Origin: Cunninghamella blakesleeana
Lineage: Eukaryota; Mucoromycota; Mucoromycetes; Mucorales; Cunninghamellaceae
Direction of reading: 5' to 3'
DNA length: 64,000 nucleotides
Assembly (NCBI GenBank): GCA_017871115.1
Contig: JAFCIZ010000006.1
Span: forward strand, 3,286,001-3,350,000
The notes under the pieces are model-generated. The model saw nothing but the letters and a program-made list of their open reading frames with translations, did not search any database and was not told the origin of the DNA. Of this stretch, positions 31,567-41,643 are shown piece by piece. Positions within the stretch are counted from its first letter, which is position 1, and every line of letters begins with the position of its first letter. The position numbers and the translations under genes are program-made.

Positions 31567-34500
31567 ACAAAATCCATCCATCCAAATAATAATCAACTAT
31601 ATCAAGAAAATAATATTAATAAATATCACAATTATAATACACCAAATAATTCTAACACAAATACACGATATTATAATACAAATACTTACGTTCCACATAA
31701 CATAATGGACAACCATAATGATTATTTATCAGCACAAAATCATTATTATCTTCAAAATATATTAGATAGTGATCAAGAAATCAATGATTGTGATTTTAAT
31801 GTTGCTGCAAATCCAAAACCACCAGTTGTTGAAAAAGCAATAAGAAAACCACGTACAAGGAAGACTATAGAAAAACCAAGTACATCAGCAGCTGCTACAA
31901 AATCTATTCCACAACAAGTACAACAAGATATTCGTGATCATACACATGTTCCACCACAAAATAATCCATTTTTCCAAAACGTATTTTCACAGCATTCAAA
32001 TCAAGATGTAACTGAACCTTCTAAATCAAATAATAATGATATGATGGAAGAAGTACAAGTAATAAATGACAAAAGGAAAAAAGTATCCATTCAAGAACCA
32101 CCTGTTGATAAAAAGAAGAAGACACCAAAAAGGAAATCACAACCATTACCAATAAATTATAATATTTCTGAAGATATATTACATCAAAAAGCTAATATTA
32201 ATGTTGGAGATCTTATAACTATATCCGCTCCATTAAGAAGAGAATTGATTACAGCTTGTAGACAATCAAGAATAAAAAGACCAGTTGATAAAGGTAAGGA
32301 AAAAGATGTACAGCTAAATTCTATTGATAATAGTGATGTTGTAACTACTGCTGCATATGCCGATATAATGGTGAATGATGTAAAAGTTACTGGATTAATT
32401 GATTGTGGAGCTGCAAGAGCTTGTATGTCCAGAGCAATGATGAAATCATTAGATCTAGAAATTGATGCACCATCTACAAGTATTTTTGTAATGGGAAATG
32501 GTACTAAACAACCTGCACTAGGTGTAATTCATGATGTTCCTATTACTGTTGGTGAAGGGTTAACTATACCAATTGATGTTGAAGTATTACCAAAGTGTCC
32601 ACAACATATAGTGTTAGGTACTAGTTGGTTGGATCATGCACAAGCAGTAATAAACTTTAAAACAGGTACCTTAAAGGTGACTTATAAACGTCGTACACAA
32701 GAAATTCCAATTACCTATATAAAAACAAATGAACGTCCATATACATATCAACGTGTTACAAATGTTAAATATGAATTGGAACAGCCACAAGGTGAAGAAG
32801 TAGCTGAAAATCTATCAAATACTAGTGAATCTGAAGATGATACTGATTCTAATGATGAAGATTCGATTGATGACGAAGAATCTACTGATAGTAATGAAGA
32901 AGATGCTGTACAAGATGATGAAGACTTTTATCTAATGGATGATCATGAAAAAAGTCCAGTAATCCAAACACGTCCAAATAAAGATGAAGGTACTATGATG
33001 ATATTAAGTGGAAATACTGGTTTATCAATACCACCTTATCATATTTGTCAAATCAACTATGCTATTGATGAAAATATAATCGTTCCACATTTTAAACATC
33101 TTGATGAATTTTTGGATAAACATGAAGACTTTGATGTAATCTTGGAAATTATCAATAAAACTGAAGACATGATGGAAATACCGCCAAACAACATACTAGG
33201 TGAATTCATAAATAGAAAACAATTTCCAATACAAAAGGATCCATATGTCGAATATACTGGTTATGATTTTGAGGACCACTATAGAGAATTACCACCTTCT
33301 CTGCTGGAAGATGATACTGAAGAAATTATTCTTGATCCTAATATAAAAGGAAAAATCCAAATGGGTGACATACCTGAAGAATACAAAAAGAAATTTTATA
33401 AATTAATACACCACTATCAAGATATCTTTGATTGGAATAATGATAAAATGGGAAAAACTACATTAATAGAACACGAAATAATATTAAAAGAAAATACATT
33501 ACCTATCAGACACAGACCATATAGATTGGGACCAAGTGAACAAGAATATTTGAAGAATGAATTAGACCGTCTTTGTGAATTGGGAATTATAAAACCTTCA
33601 AATTCTCCTTTTACTGCACCAATTATCTTAGTCAAAAAGAAGAATGGTGAATATCGTATGGTAGTTGACTATCGTAAACTGAATACACATACAAAAGTTG
33701 ATTCATATCCGCTACCACGTATTGATGATTTAATTGACGAACTTGGAAAATCAAAAATATTTTCTGCTTTGGATTTAAGATCTGGTTTCCATCAAGTTCC
33801 ATTAAAAGAATCAAGTAAAGAATTAACTGGCTTTACAACTAAATTTGGTACTTATCAATACGAAATGCTGCCAATGGGATTGGTGAATAGTCCTGCTACC
33901 TTCCAAAGATTAATTGATATCTGTTATAAAGATTTGCTGCATAGTAATCTAGTTGCATTTATTGATGATCTTAATGTACATTCTAAAAACTTGGATCAAC
34001 ACCTAATTGACTTGGAAAGATTATTTGAATACACTAGAAGAGGTGGATTGGTGTTTAATATTGAAAAGTGTATATTCTTTAAAGATGAATTAAAATTTTT
34101 AGGCTACATAATAACTGCTGAAGGAATCAAGACAGATCCAGATAAAATTGCAAAGGTTAAAGATTATCCAATACCAAAAACAATTAAACAAGTTAGAGGC
34201 TTCTTAGGTTTAGCTTCTTATTACAGAAGATTTGTAAAAGGATTTGCTGCTACTGCTAGGCCATTACATGATCAAACAAAAACCAAAAAGAGAATACCAT
34301 GGACAGAAGATACAACAAAAGCTTTTGAAAAATTAAAGGAAAATCTAATCAATGCTCCAATATTAAGAAGACCTGATTTTGATAAACCATTCATTGTTGT
34401 ATGCGATGCTTCACAACTAGGATTAGGTTCTATATTAACACAACTAGATGATGATGGTCGTGAACATCCAATAATATTTGCTAGTAGAGGATTGAAGAAT

Positions 34501-34968
34501 AATGAATTAAACTATGGTGCTACTAAATTAGAATGTCTTGCTTTGGTATGGAGTTTACAAATATTCAGACCGTATTTATTGGGAAAGAAGTTTACTGTTA
34601 TATCTGATCATTCGCCGCTAAAATGGTTAATTGAATCGCCAAAAGCTACTGAATTAAAAGCAAGATGGGAAAAGGAAAATTTGGTAGATAATTTTATTAT
34701 TCCACAAACCTTGGAATACATACATCAAAGTTGCGCTCACCCAAACAAAATAGGCTACCATAAGTATGTTAGGGCAAGAAGAGAAACACTGAAGAAGCTA
34801 TTTAAAAGTGGTTCTTATGATGAACTCGACCAGGTTATGATCAAAAGGATAATAAATTTAGATACCTGGACGCATGAAAAAGATGCGGCGTCATCTAAAT
34901 CGTGGTGGAGGGATGTTATGGTATGGTTGAACTTATCATACCTAAATAATCCTAAAAATAATTTTTAA
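31552..34968 (+). CDS. A3 Pol fused to ORF4 C-terminus (protease-RT-truncated RNase H-ORF4)
   Basis: 1138 aa in the -1 frame, TTG-headed. Protease LIDCGAARACMS, RT FIDDLNVH and the start of RNase H match A1 and A2. After SDHSPLKWLIESPKAT the frame passes into ELKARWEKENLVDNFIIPQ, which is ORF4 (compare A1 ORF4 LRWEKENLVDN), and continues through RRETLKKLF and SKSWWRDV into the 3' LTR, ending NNPKNNF. The join at about 34650 removed the last ~36 residues of RNase H, including its final Asp (ADFLSR), all of integrase and the ORF4 start. Short shared sequence (CAAAAGCTAC) near the join suggests microhomology-mediated deletion. RNase H activity is probably lost. Confidence 0.93.
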   Translation: MEIPITKSIHPNNNQLYQENNINKYHNYNTPNNSNTNTRYYNTNTYVPHNIMDNHNDYLSAQNHYYLQNILDSDQEINDCDFNVAANPKPPVVEKAIRKPRTRKTIEKPSTSAAATKSIPQQVQQDIRDHTHVPPQNNPFFQNVFSQHSNQDVTEPSKSNNNDMMEEVQVINDKRKKVSIQEPPVDKKKKTPKRKSQPLPINYNISEDILHQKANINVGDLITISAPLRRELITACRQSRIKRPVDKGKEKDVQLNSIDNSDVVTTAAYADIMVNDVKVTGLIDCGAARACMSRAMMKSLDLEIDAPSTSIFVMGNGTKQPALGVIHDVPITVGEGLTIPIDVEVLPKCPQHIVLGTSWLDHAQAVINFKTGTLKVTYKRRTQEIPITYIKTNERPYTYQRVTNVKYELEQPQGEEVAENLSNTSESEDDTDSNDEDSIDDEESTDSNEEDAVQDDEDFYLMDDHEKSPVIQTRPNKDEGTMMILSGNTGLSIPPYHICQINYAIDENIIVPHFKHLDEFLDKHEDFDVILEIINKTEDMMEIPPNNILGEFINRKQFPIQKDPYVEYTGYDFEDHYRELPPSLLEDDTEEIILDPNIKGKIQMGDIPEEYKKKFYKLIHHYQDIFDWNNDKMGKTTLIEHEIILKENTLPIRHRPYRLGPSEQEYLKNELDRLCELGIIKPSNSPFTAPIILVKKKNGEYRMVVDYRKLNTHTKVDSYPLPRIDDLIDELGKSKIFSALDLRSGFHQVPLKESSKELTGFTTKFGTYQYEMLPMGLVNSPATFQRLIDICYKDLLHSNLVAFIDDLNVHSKNLDQHLIDLERLFEYTRRGGLVFNIEKCIFFKDELKFLGYIITAEGIKTDPDKIAKVKDYPIPKTIKQVRGFLGLASYYRRFVKGFAATARPLHDQTKTKKRIPWTEDTTKAFEKLKENLINAPILRRPDFDKPFIVVCDASQLGLGSILTQLDDDGREHPIIFASRGLKNNELNYGATKLECLALVWSLQIFRPYLLGKKFTVISDHSPLKWLIESPKATELKARWEKENLVDNFIIPQTLEYIHQSCAHPNKIGYHKYVRARRETLKKLFKSGSYDELDQVMIKRIINLDTWTHEKDAASSKSWWRDVMVWLNLSYLNNPKNNF

Positions 34969-35642
34969 ATATATTTTTAAACAAGTGTTTTTGCATATAT
35001 AAATATATGCATATATATATATATTAACTTTATATTTTATCCAATAGTATTTCATAATTTTATATATATTTATTTATTTTATCTTTTATAACTTTATCAA
35101 TTTATACTCCTCCTTGTTATAATGGTCTTTATAACTTACCTACCAATCTGGGTTTGAATTCAGATCATTTTTATATATAAAGGAGCGAAATTTTATTTTA
35201 TTTGGAAAAATCAGTTAATACGAAGTTAATATTCAGTTAATTTTGAATAAAAGAAAGATTTCTATATATTAAATTCTCTTAACTCATCTTTTTAGCTAAA
35301 GATTATTTTTATTTTATATTAATATTGTTGATTACTATCCAATATTACTTTATATTATTTTATTATAATAATCGTTGATCTTTATCCGATATTATATTTA
35401 TTTTATTTTAATTTTATTACTTTGTCTATATAATTGTTGATCTTTATCCAATTATATAATTTATTTTATTTTATTTTATTATTTTATTTTTATTTTAAAC
35501 TATCAATCTAAACTAAGTTGTATCTACTTATAAAACAAGATACTGGTGCTCACTGACAACTAAACTAAACTATATAACTATCTACTTTCCAAAACTAAAA
35601 AAGGAAATTCTACTTTTCAAACAACCAAAAATATACACAACA
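34914..35642 (+). mobile_element. 3' LTR of A3 element
   Basis: 729 bp and, where compared, identical to the 5' LTR. Preceded by the polypurine tract TGGTGGAGGGA (34903-34913), which also encodes W-W-R-D of ORF4. The first 55 nt are coding. Confidence 0.92.
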
Positions 35643-35790
35643 CTACAAAGCTATCTACTTTCCAAAACTATAAAAGGAAATTCTATTTTTCAAACAACCA
35701 AAAATTTACACAACACTACTTATAAAACAAGATACTGGTGCTCACTGACAACTAAACTAAACTACAAAGCTATCTACTTTCCAAAACTAT
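35643..35790 (+). mobile_element. A LTR fragments between A3 and B2
   Basis: 35643-35715 is the tail of one A LTR (CTACAAAGCTATC ... TTACACAACA). 35716-35790 is a second A LTR fragment (CTACTTATAAAACAAG ... AAAACTAT) that resumes at 44517 after the inserted B2 element. Confidence 0.85.
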
Positions 35791-36541
35791 TGTCGCGCAG
35801 GATAATGATCCTACCGGTGTTTAAAAAAATTTTTTAACTTTTGTTTTAATTGGTCAAGCTCACATCCACAACCGCACATCCACAGACGCACATCCACAGA
35901 CGCACATCCACAGACGCACATCCACAGATGTACATCCACAACCGCACATCCTTGACCGTATGACTTCTTTCTCTCTCTCTCAAAAATAAATTTTGTTTTA
36001 ATATAAATAGGAAAGAATATTTCTCTTTCTCTTTTGTTTTTTTTTTTTCTTTGTCAAATATAAATGTCAAATTTTTAAGATAATATTTTATATAATAAAT
36101 ATTTTATTTGTCCAAACCAATTTTTATTTTTATTTTATTTTAACTTTATACTAATTTCTTAATTGAAATCATATTTATTACTATAACAGATATATTTTTA
36201 TTTCTTAAGTGAAATCTCTATTTTTATTTATATACAACATATATAAACTTTTATATTTTATTTTTTAATTTTATTATTACTTTATTTGATTATTACTCTT
36301 TTTATATAATAATCTATTCTCTGACTTTTAAATTCATTTGCATATACTTTTGAATTTTTTTTAAATATTTTTATTTTTTTTTATCCTTTTATTTTTTTTT
36401 ACTTTTACGTTATATTAAGTCGTTCTACTTACAAAACAAGAACTGGTGCTCACTGGAATTATCTTATTTATAATTAATATAAATACAAACTCTCTTATTT
36501 TATTTTAACAAAAATAACTCTTACCAAAAACACACACAACA
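35791..36541 (+). mobile_element. 5' LTR of B2
   Basis: TGTCGCGCAGGATAATG to CACACACAACA. A 14-bp minisatellite (CATCCACAGACGCA) lies at 35864-35955, TATAAATA at 36002-36009, and the PBS-like motif CTGGTGCTCACTGG near 36444 with preceding CTTAC-AAA-ACAAG. Confidence 0.93.
35864..35955 (+). repeat. 14-bp minisatellite in U3 of B2 LTR
   Basis: About six to seven copies of CATCCACAGACGCA with variants (CACAACCG, CAGATGTA). The same array is in the 3' LTR at 43831-43927. Sequence unrelated to the B1, D and E arrays, but at the same place in the LTR. Confidence 0.88.
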
Positions 36542-36545
36542 TATT

Positions 36546-36563
36546 TGGTGCTCACTGGCGGGG
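36546..36563 (+). promoter_or_regulatory. Primer-binding site of B2
   Basis: TGGTGCTCACTGGCGGGG, four nt after the 5' LTR. Confidence 0.88.
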
Positions 36564-36686
36564 AAACTTCAAAAAACTACAGGGTAAACTTTAAAAACTA
36601 CTAAGGAAAATTTCAAAACTATTACATTCTGCAAGTACACTCTTTGAAGTTTATTCATTTTAAAACTGAAGATTATCAACCATAAA

Positions 36687-37844
36687 ATGTCTTACGATTA
36701 TACCGCGTTGGCTCAAGAACAACCTTTGCTCAAGCTCATTCCTAAACTCATTCCTTTTACTGGAGGTGAGCGTGAAGACTTTCGCCACTTCAGACAAATG
36801 CTGGAAACTTATTTAGAACTCACAAATACTACAAGTGACTCAAGAAAACTAGCCATATTAAGAACTCAAGTACACAAGTCTGCAAAAACTTATTTGGACT
36901 GTCTTAAGGATCAATACAAGGATTCTTTAACTTTTGATATTGTTATGTCGGCTTTTGAAACAAAATTCGTTACTGCTGAACTTTTAGAATCTTATAAATT
37001 AATGCTAAACGAAATGAAACAAGGTACCGAGGAACATCCAAGGGACTTTTACTCAAGATTACAAGAAGTTGCTAGATTAGCTAAGAAAGAAGATGATGAT
37101 ATTATTCTTATGCGATTCAGATATGGATTGAATCCTAATATTAGTAAACATTGCATTGCTCTTGCTTCTATAACTGCTGAACAATGGTTAAAAAATGCTG
37201 AAGCTTGGTGGTCAGCTAACAAATCAATGAATTATGGAATGATAAACAACCGTACAACTGAACATGAACAATTATTGTACTCTGGTTACGCTATGGATAG
37301 AAATACAATTGATAATCCACATAATAATATTAATTCATTTAATGTTATGGAGTTTAGTAAAAACGAATCAGTTACAAATTTATCTTCAAACTCTGACCCA
37401 ATAGTAAAACTCTTAGAACGATTGGTTCTTAATGTTGAGACTATGGAAAAGAATGTGAATGACAAAATTGAACAGATTCAGCATACTAAAAAACAAACTA
37501 AAAATAATGATAATATGTCTAGTGATGATATAATCAAACTTGTACGTTCTGAATTAGCTAAATCTAATGGTCCAATTAATAATTCAAATAATAATAATTA
37601 TAATAGACATAACAATCAATACAACAATAAAAGATTCTATCGTCAACAACAGAAAAATCAAGATTATCATAATAATAATTATTATAATGATAAACAACCA
37701 CCTCAACCTCAACAATATAATGATTATTACAATTCAGCTCAGAACTTATCTAATTCTCAACAAGTTCCAATTCAACAATATCAACAACAGCAATCTCATC
37801 AACAATATAATCAACAATATGATAACCAACAATCAAAAAACTAG
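36687..37844 (+). CDS. Gag of B2
   Basis: 385 aa, MSYDYTALAQEQPLLKLIPK. Conserved Gag region (FTGGEREDFRHFRQMLETYL to EQWLKNAEAWW), a possible coiled stretch around NVETMEKNVNDKIEQIQ, then an Asn/Gln/Tyr-rich tail from about residue 290 to the end (QQSKN). No zinc knuckle. It differs from B1 Gag at few sites (K/R in FRHF(K/R)QM, T/S in M(T/S)AFE). The stop TAG directly follows the A AAA AAC slippery heptamer. Confidence 0.94.
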   Translation: MSYDYTALAQEQPLLKLIPKLIPFTGGEREDFRHFRQMLETYLELTNTTSDSRKLAILRTQVHKSAKTYLDCLKDQYKDSLTFDIVMSAFETKFVTAELLESYKLMLNEMKQGTEEHPRDFYSRLQEVARLAKKEDDDIILMRFRYGLNPNISKHCIALASITAEQWLKNAEAWWSANKSMNYGMINNRTTEHEQLLYSGYAMDRNTIDNPHNNINSFNVMEFSKNESVTNLSSNSDPIVKLLERLVLNVETMEKNVNDKIEQIQHTKKQTKNNDNMSSDDIIKLVRSELAKSNGPINNSNNNNYNRHNNQYNNKRFYRQQQKNQDYHNNNYYNDKQPPQPQQYNDYYNSAQNLSNSQQVPIQQYQQQQSHQQYNQQYDNQQSKN

Positions 37845-37890
37845 ATAGGGCAATTGTTAATAATGGTCAATTGGCAGTCCCTGATAATAA
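37835..37890 (+). promoter_or_regulatory. -1 frameshift signal, B2
   Basis: A AAA AAC (37835-37841) TAG, 5-6 nt spacer, GGG-CAATTG-loop-CAATTG-GCAGT-CCCTGAT. The -1 reading KKLDRAIVNNGQLAVPDNK is open into pol. Confidence 0.87.
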
Positions 37891-40800
37891 ATCCATTAAT
37901 AAAAATAAACAACAAAATATAAATAACCAACAAAATATAAATAACCAACAAAATATAAATAACCAACAAAATATAAATAACCAACAAAATATAAATAATC
38001 AACATCATATGGATACTCAACAAAAAATAAATAATACACAAAAAAATCAACAAAATACAAGTAATATGGATAACCATCAAAACATGAATGTTTTATTAAA
38101 TAATGAAGAAATAGAAGATGAATATAATTATGGACCGCATATAAATAATCATGATTTATATGCTGCAAGAATAGAAAAACCTCCTGTTGTTAAACATCAT
38201 GAAACATCAGCAAAAACAAAAAGGGTTACAGAAAAATCAAGATCAGCTAAAAGAATCAGAATGGATGATGAAATTACAGATAAAGATTTAGAAAAAGAAG
38301 AAATGATGGATGATATCGATATCGTTACACTTGATACAACAACTATTCCATCTAATCATAATAAAATATCTGAAAATAATGATAAACCCAAAAGAAAAAG
38401 ATCACCTCCTGCAACTATTGATATAGAATATGATATTATTAAAGATGTATTCAAACAAAAAGCTAACATAGAAGTTGGAGATTTAATAAAATCATCACAT
38501 CATTTAAGAAAACAACTATTAACAGCATGTAAACCTAAAAGAAGATCAGTAAAAAATAAATTGGATCAACAAATAACAGAATCATCACACTTAAATACAT
38601 TAGATAATGAAGATGTAATAACAACTGCAGCTTACACTAATTTAATTATAGAAAATAAAAAAGTCAAAGTATTAATTGATAGTGGAGCAGCTAAATCATG
38701 TATGTCAAAAGCAATGATGAAGCTATTAGGATTAGAAATAGATGCACCTTCTACTAACATATTTGTATTAGGAAATGGAACAAAACAACCAACCTTAGGT
38801 ATTGTACATGATGTTAATATACAAGTAACACCTGATATAAATATACCGGTCAATATGGAAGTATTACCCAGATGTCCTGCTCATATAGTTCTTGGTAATA
38901 ATTGGTTAAGTCATGTACAAGCTCTCCTTAATTTTAAAACAAGTACTCTAAAGGTTACATACAAACATAAAATAGCTGAACTACCTATTATATTTCTAAA
39001 ATCAACTGATAGACCACTCATATCAATTAAATCTATTAATGGAAATTATCAACAAGACAACAAGATTGCAATTAATGAAAAAGAAACTTTAGATGAAAGT
39101 GATACTGATATAACAGACCTTGAAACAGATGAAGAAGAATGGGAACATGATGAACATTCTGACGAAGATGAAGATGATTATTATAATATTACAACAATAG
39201 AAAATAATTTAAAAATACAACAAGATGATGATACAACAACTATTACAACAGGAAAAGATGGATTAACTGTACCACCGTATTCAATATGTCAAATACAAAT
39301 CGATTCTAATAAAGATATACATACAACTACAAGCAACATATTAAATGAATCAAAAATAAAAAATAATTATGATCACACAACAATAAATTTAATTAATAAG
39401 TCTGATAATAATATGGATCTACCACCTAATCAAATCATTAGTGAATTTTTTAATTTAGATGAAAATGGGAATAATGAAGGTATAGAAGGATACAATTTAG
39501 TAGACCAGCTTAGTCCATATAAAACATATATAGAATTTAATAATATTGAAACAGATATTAAAGAAGACACTTTGGATGAATCTTTTAAAAATAAACTACA
39601 ACTTGGAAATATACCAATGGAATACAAAATAAAATTTTGGAAATTAATACAACAATATCAAGATGTATTCGATTGGAATAATGACAAGATGGGACATACT
39701 ACTCTTCTTGAACATGAAATAATACTAAAACAAGATGCAATGCCAATACGACATAGACCTTATCGTATGAGCCCTATGGAACAAGAATATTTAAAATCAG
39801 AATTGGATCGTTTATGTGAACTTGGAATAATCAAACCAGCTAACACTCCTTATACTGCTCCCATAATTTTAGTCAAAAAGAAGAATGGTGATTATAGAAT
39901 GGTAGTTGATTATAGAAAGCTTAATGCTCAAACTAAAGTAGATGCATATCCTTTACCAAGAATAGATGACTTAATTGATGAAATTGGTGTATCAAGAATA
40001 TTTTCTGCTTTGGATCTTAGATCAGGGTTCCATCAAGTACCTATGAAAGAAAATAGTAAAGAATTAACTGGTTTTGTCACCAAGTTTGGAACTTATCAAT
40101 ATGAAATGTTACCTATGGGTTTAGTAAATAGTCCAGCTACCTTTCAACGTTTAATAGATATATGTTTTAAAACTATGATCAATAGATGCTTAGTAGCATA
40201 TATTGATGATCTTAATGTACACTCGAATAATTTGGATCAACATCTATTGGATTTAGAAGAATTATTTAAATGTGCAAGACTTGGCGGATTACTATTTAAT
40301 ATTGAAAAATGTGTATTCTTTAAAGATGAATTGAAGTTCCTTGGATATATAATCACTAAAGATGGAATAAAAACTGATCCTACAAAAATAGAAAAAGTAA
40401 AGAATTATCCTATACCAACTACAGTCAAGCAAATAAGAGGATTTATTGGATTAGCTTCTTATTATAGAAGATTTATACAAAACTTTGCAGCTATTGCTAG
40501 ACCATTACATAATGTCACTAAAACAAAAAAGAAAATACCTTGGACTGCGGAAACAACAAAATCTTTTGAATTATTAAAACAAAAATTAACTGAAGCACCT
40601 ATATTGAAAAGGGCTGATTATAACAAACCATTTATTATCGTTTGTGATGCTTCTACTGATGGACTTGGAACTATATTATCACAATTGGATGAAGAAGGTC
40701 TAGAACATCCTGTTATATATGCCAGTCGTGGTTTAAAAGAAAGTGAAGCAAATTATAGTGCAACTAAGTTAGAATGTTTGGCTCTTATATGGAGTTTGCA

Positions 40801-41002
40801 AATTTTTAGACCATATTTACTTGGGAAAAAATTTACAGTATTATCAGATCACTCTCCACTCAAATGGCTTATTAAATCACCAAAACCTACTGGTATGGTA
40901 GCTCGTTGGATCACTTATTTAGCAGATTATGAATTTGAAGTTATATATAGAAGTGGTAAAAAACAACAATCGGCTGATTTTCTCTCAAGACTTGGTTATT
41001 AA
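37871..41002 (+). CDS. Pol of B2: protease, reverse transcriptase, RNase H
   Basis: 1043 aa, -1 frame, TTG-headed, made by frameshifting from gag. The N-terminus has an 18-bp coding repeat (QQNINN, about five copies at 37909-37998, versus about two in B1). Protease LIDSGAAKSCMS is near 272. RT has RMVVDYRKLN and AYIDDLNVH (~776). RNase H has VCDASTDGLG, LECLALIWS, SDHSPLKWL and the final ADFLSRLGY at the stop. All catalytic residues are present. An acidic segment (ETDEEEWEHDEHSDEDEDDY) lies between protease and RT. It ends 642 nt before the integrase ATG. Confidence 0.96.
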   Translation: MAVPDNKSINKNKQQNINNQQNINNQQNINNQQNINNQQNINNQHHMDTQQKINNTQKNQQNTSNMDNHQNMNVLLNNEEIEDEYNYGPHINNHDLYAARIEKPPVVKHHETSAKTKRVTEKSRSAKRIRMDDEITDKDLEKEEMMDDIDIVTLDTTTIPSNHNKISENNDKPKRKRSPPATIDIEYDIIKDVFKQKANIEVGDLIKSSHHLRKQLLTACKPKRRSVKNKLDQQITESSHLNTLDNEDVITTAAYTNLIIENKKVKVLIDSGAAKSCMSKAMMKLLGLEIDAPSTNIFVLGNGTKQPTLGIVHDVNIQVTPDINIPVNMEVLPRCPAHIVLGNNWLSHVQALLNFKTSTLKVTYKHKIAELPIIFLKSTDRPLISIKSINGNYQQDNKIAINEKETLDESDTDITDLETDEEEWEHDEHSDEDEDDYYNITTIENNLKIQQDDDTTTITTGKDGLTVPPYSICQIQIDSNKDIHTTTSNILNESKIKNNYDHTTINLINKSDNNMDLPPNQIISEFFNLDENGNNEGIEGYNLVDQLSPYKTYIEFNNIETDIKEDTLDESFKNKLQLGNIPMEYKIKFWKLIQQYQDVFDWNNDKMGHTTLLEHEIILKQDAMPIRHRPYRMSPMEQEYLKSELDRLCELGIIKPANTPYTAPIILVKKKNGDYRMVVDYRKLNAQTKVDAYPLPRIDDLIDEIGVSRIFSALDLRSGFHQVPMKENSKELTGFVTKFGTYQYEMLPMGLVNSPATFQRLIDICFKTMINRCLVAYIDDLNVHSNNLDQHLLDLEELFKCARLGGLLFNIEKCVFFKDELKFLGYIITKDGIKTDPTKIEKVKNYPIPTTVKQIRGFIGLASYYRRFIQNFAAIARPLHNVTKTKKKIPWTAETTKSFELLKQKLTEAPILKRADYNKPFIIVCDASTDGLGTILSQLDEEGLEHPVIYASRGLKESEANYSATKLECLALIWSLQIFRPYLLGKKFTVLSDHSPLKWLIKSPKPTGMVARWITYLADYEFEVIYRSGKKQQSADFLSRLGY

Positions 41003-41643
41003 AAAAAAAAAAATACATATATATATATATAAAATATAAAAAAAAAAAAAAAAAAAAGAAATAATAAATGAATAAATATATTTTATACAACAAGCGTCCA
41101 AGACGATTGAAGACGTTAAAAGCTAATCCAACAAATTAATATCAAGATTTTTATTTTTATTATCACAATAGTTTATTTCATACAACAAGCGTCCAAGACG
41201 ATTGAAGACGTTAAAAGCTAATCTATTAACATAACATTATATTATTAACAATTATTTTACATTTATTTTTATTAGTTTTACAACAAATTTTATACAACAA
41301 TATTATTCAAACATTTTTTATATAATACAACAATTATTTTTAATCAACAATATATATATAGTCAAAAAAAAAAAAAACAATAACACACAACTTATAAAAT
41401 TATTTAATACAACAAACGTCCAAAGACGATTGAAGACGTAAAAAGCTATACTCACACCATACAATCAACATATATATCACTTAATAACAACTTTTTACCT
41501 ATCTTAATTCAACAAAATCAACAAAAAAAAAAAATTATAATATCAGTTATCAAAAAAAAAAAAAAAAATAAGCTAGTAACACAAAAAAAAAAAATTAGTA
41601 AACAATAACATCAACACACCTATCAAAAATTTAATTACTTAGT
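41003..41643 (+). other. pol-integrase spacer of B2 with three hairpin repeats
   Basis: Non-coding. Three copies at 41085-41127, 41181-41223 and 41408-41450 of ACAA(A/G)CGTCCAA .. GACGATTGAAGACG .. TTAAAAGCTA. Each can form CGTC/GACG with a 13-14 nt loop. A-runs separate the copies. The spacer ends TTACTTAG just before the integrase ATG, which could serve as a 3' splice site. Confidence 0.8.

Larger units (their letters stand above)
29484..35642 (+). mobile_element. A3 element, internally deleted, non-autonomous
   Basis: Two 729-bp LTRs (29484-30212, 34914-35642), which read as identical, with 4-bp duplication CTAC. gag is complete. An in-frame deletion has joined RNase H to the end of ORF4, removing integrase. 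Identical LTRs and a clean target duplication mean it moved after the deletion, with integrase from elsewhere. Confidence 0.93.

Noticed and set aside
41085..41450. Hammerhead ribozyme in the pol-integrase spacer
   Set aside because: The required CUGAUGA and GAAA core elements are absent; only a simple hairpin with fixed loop ends is supported.
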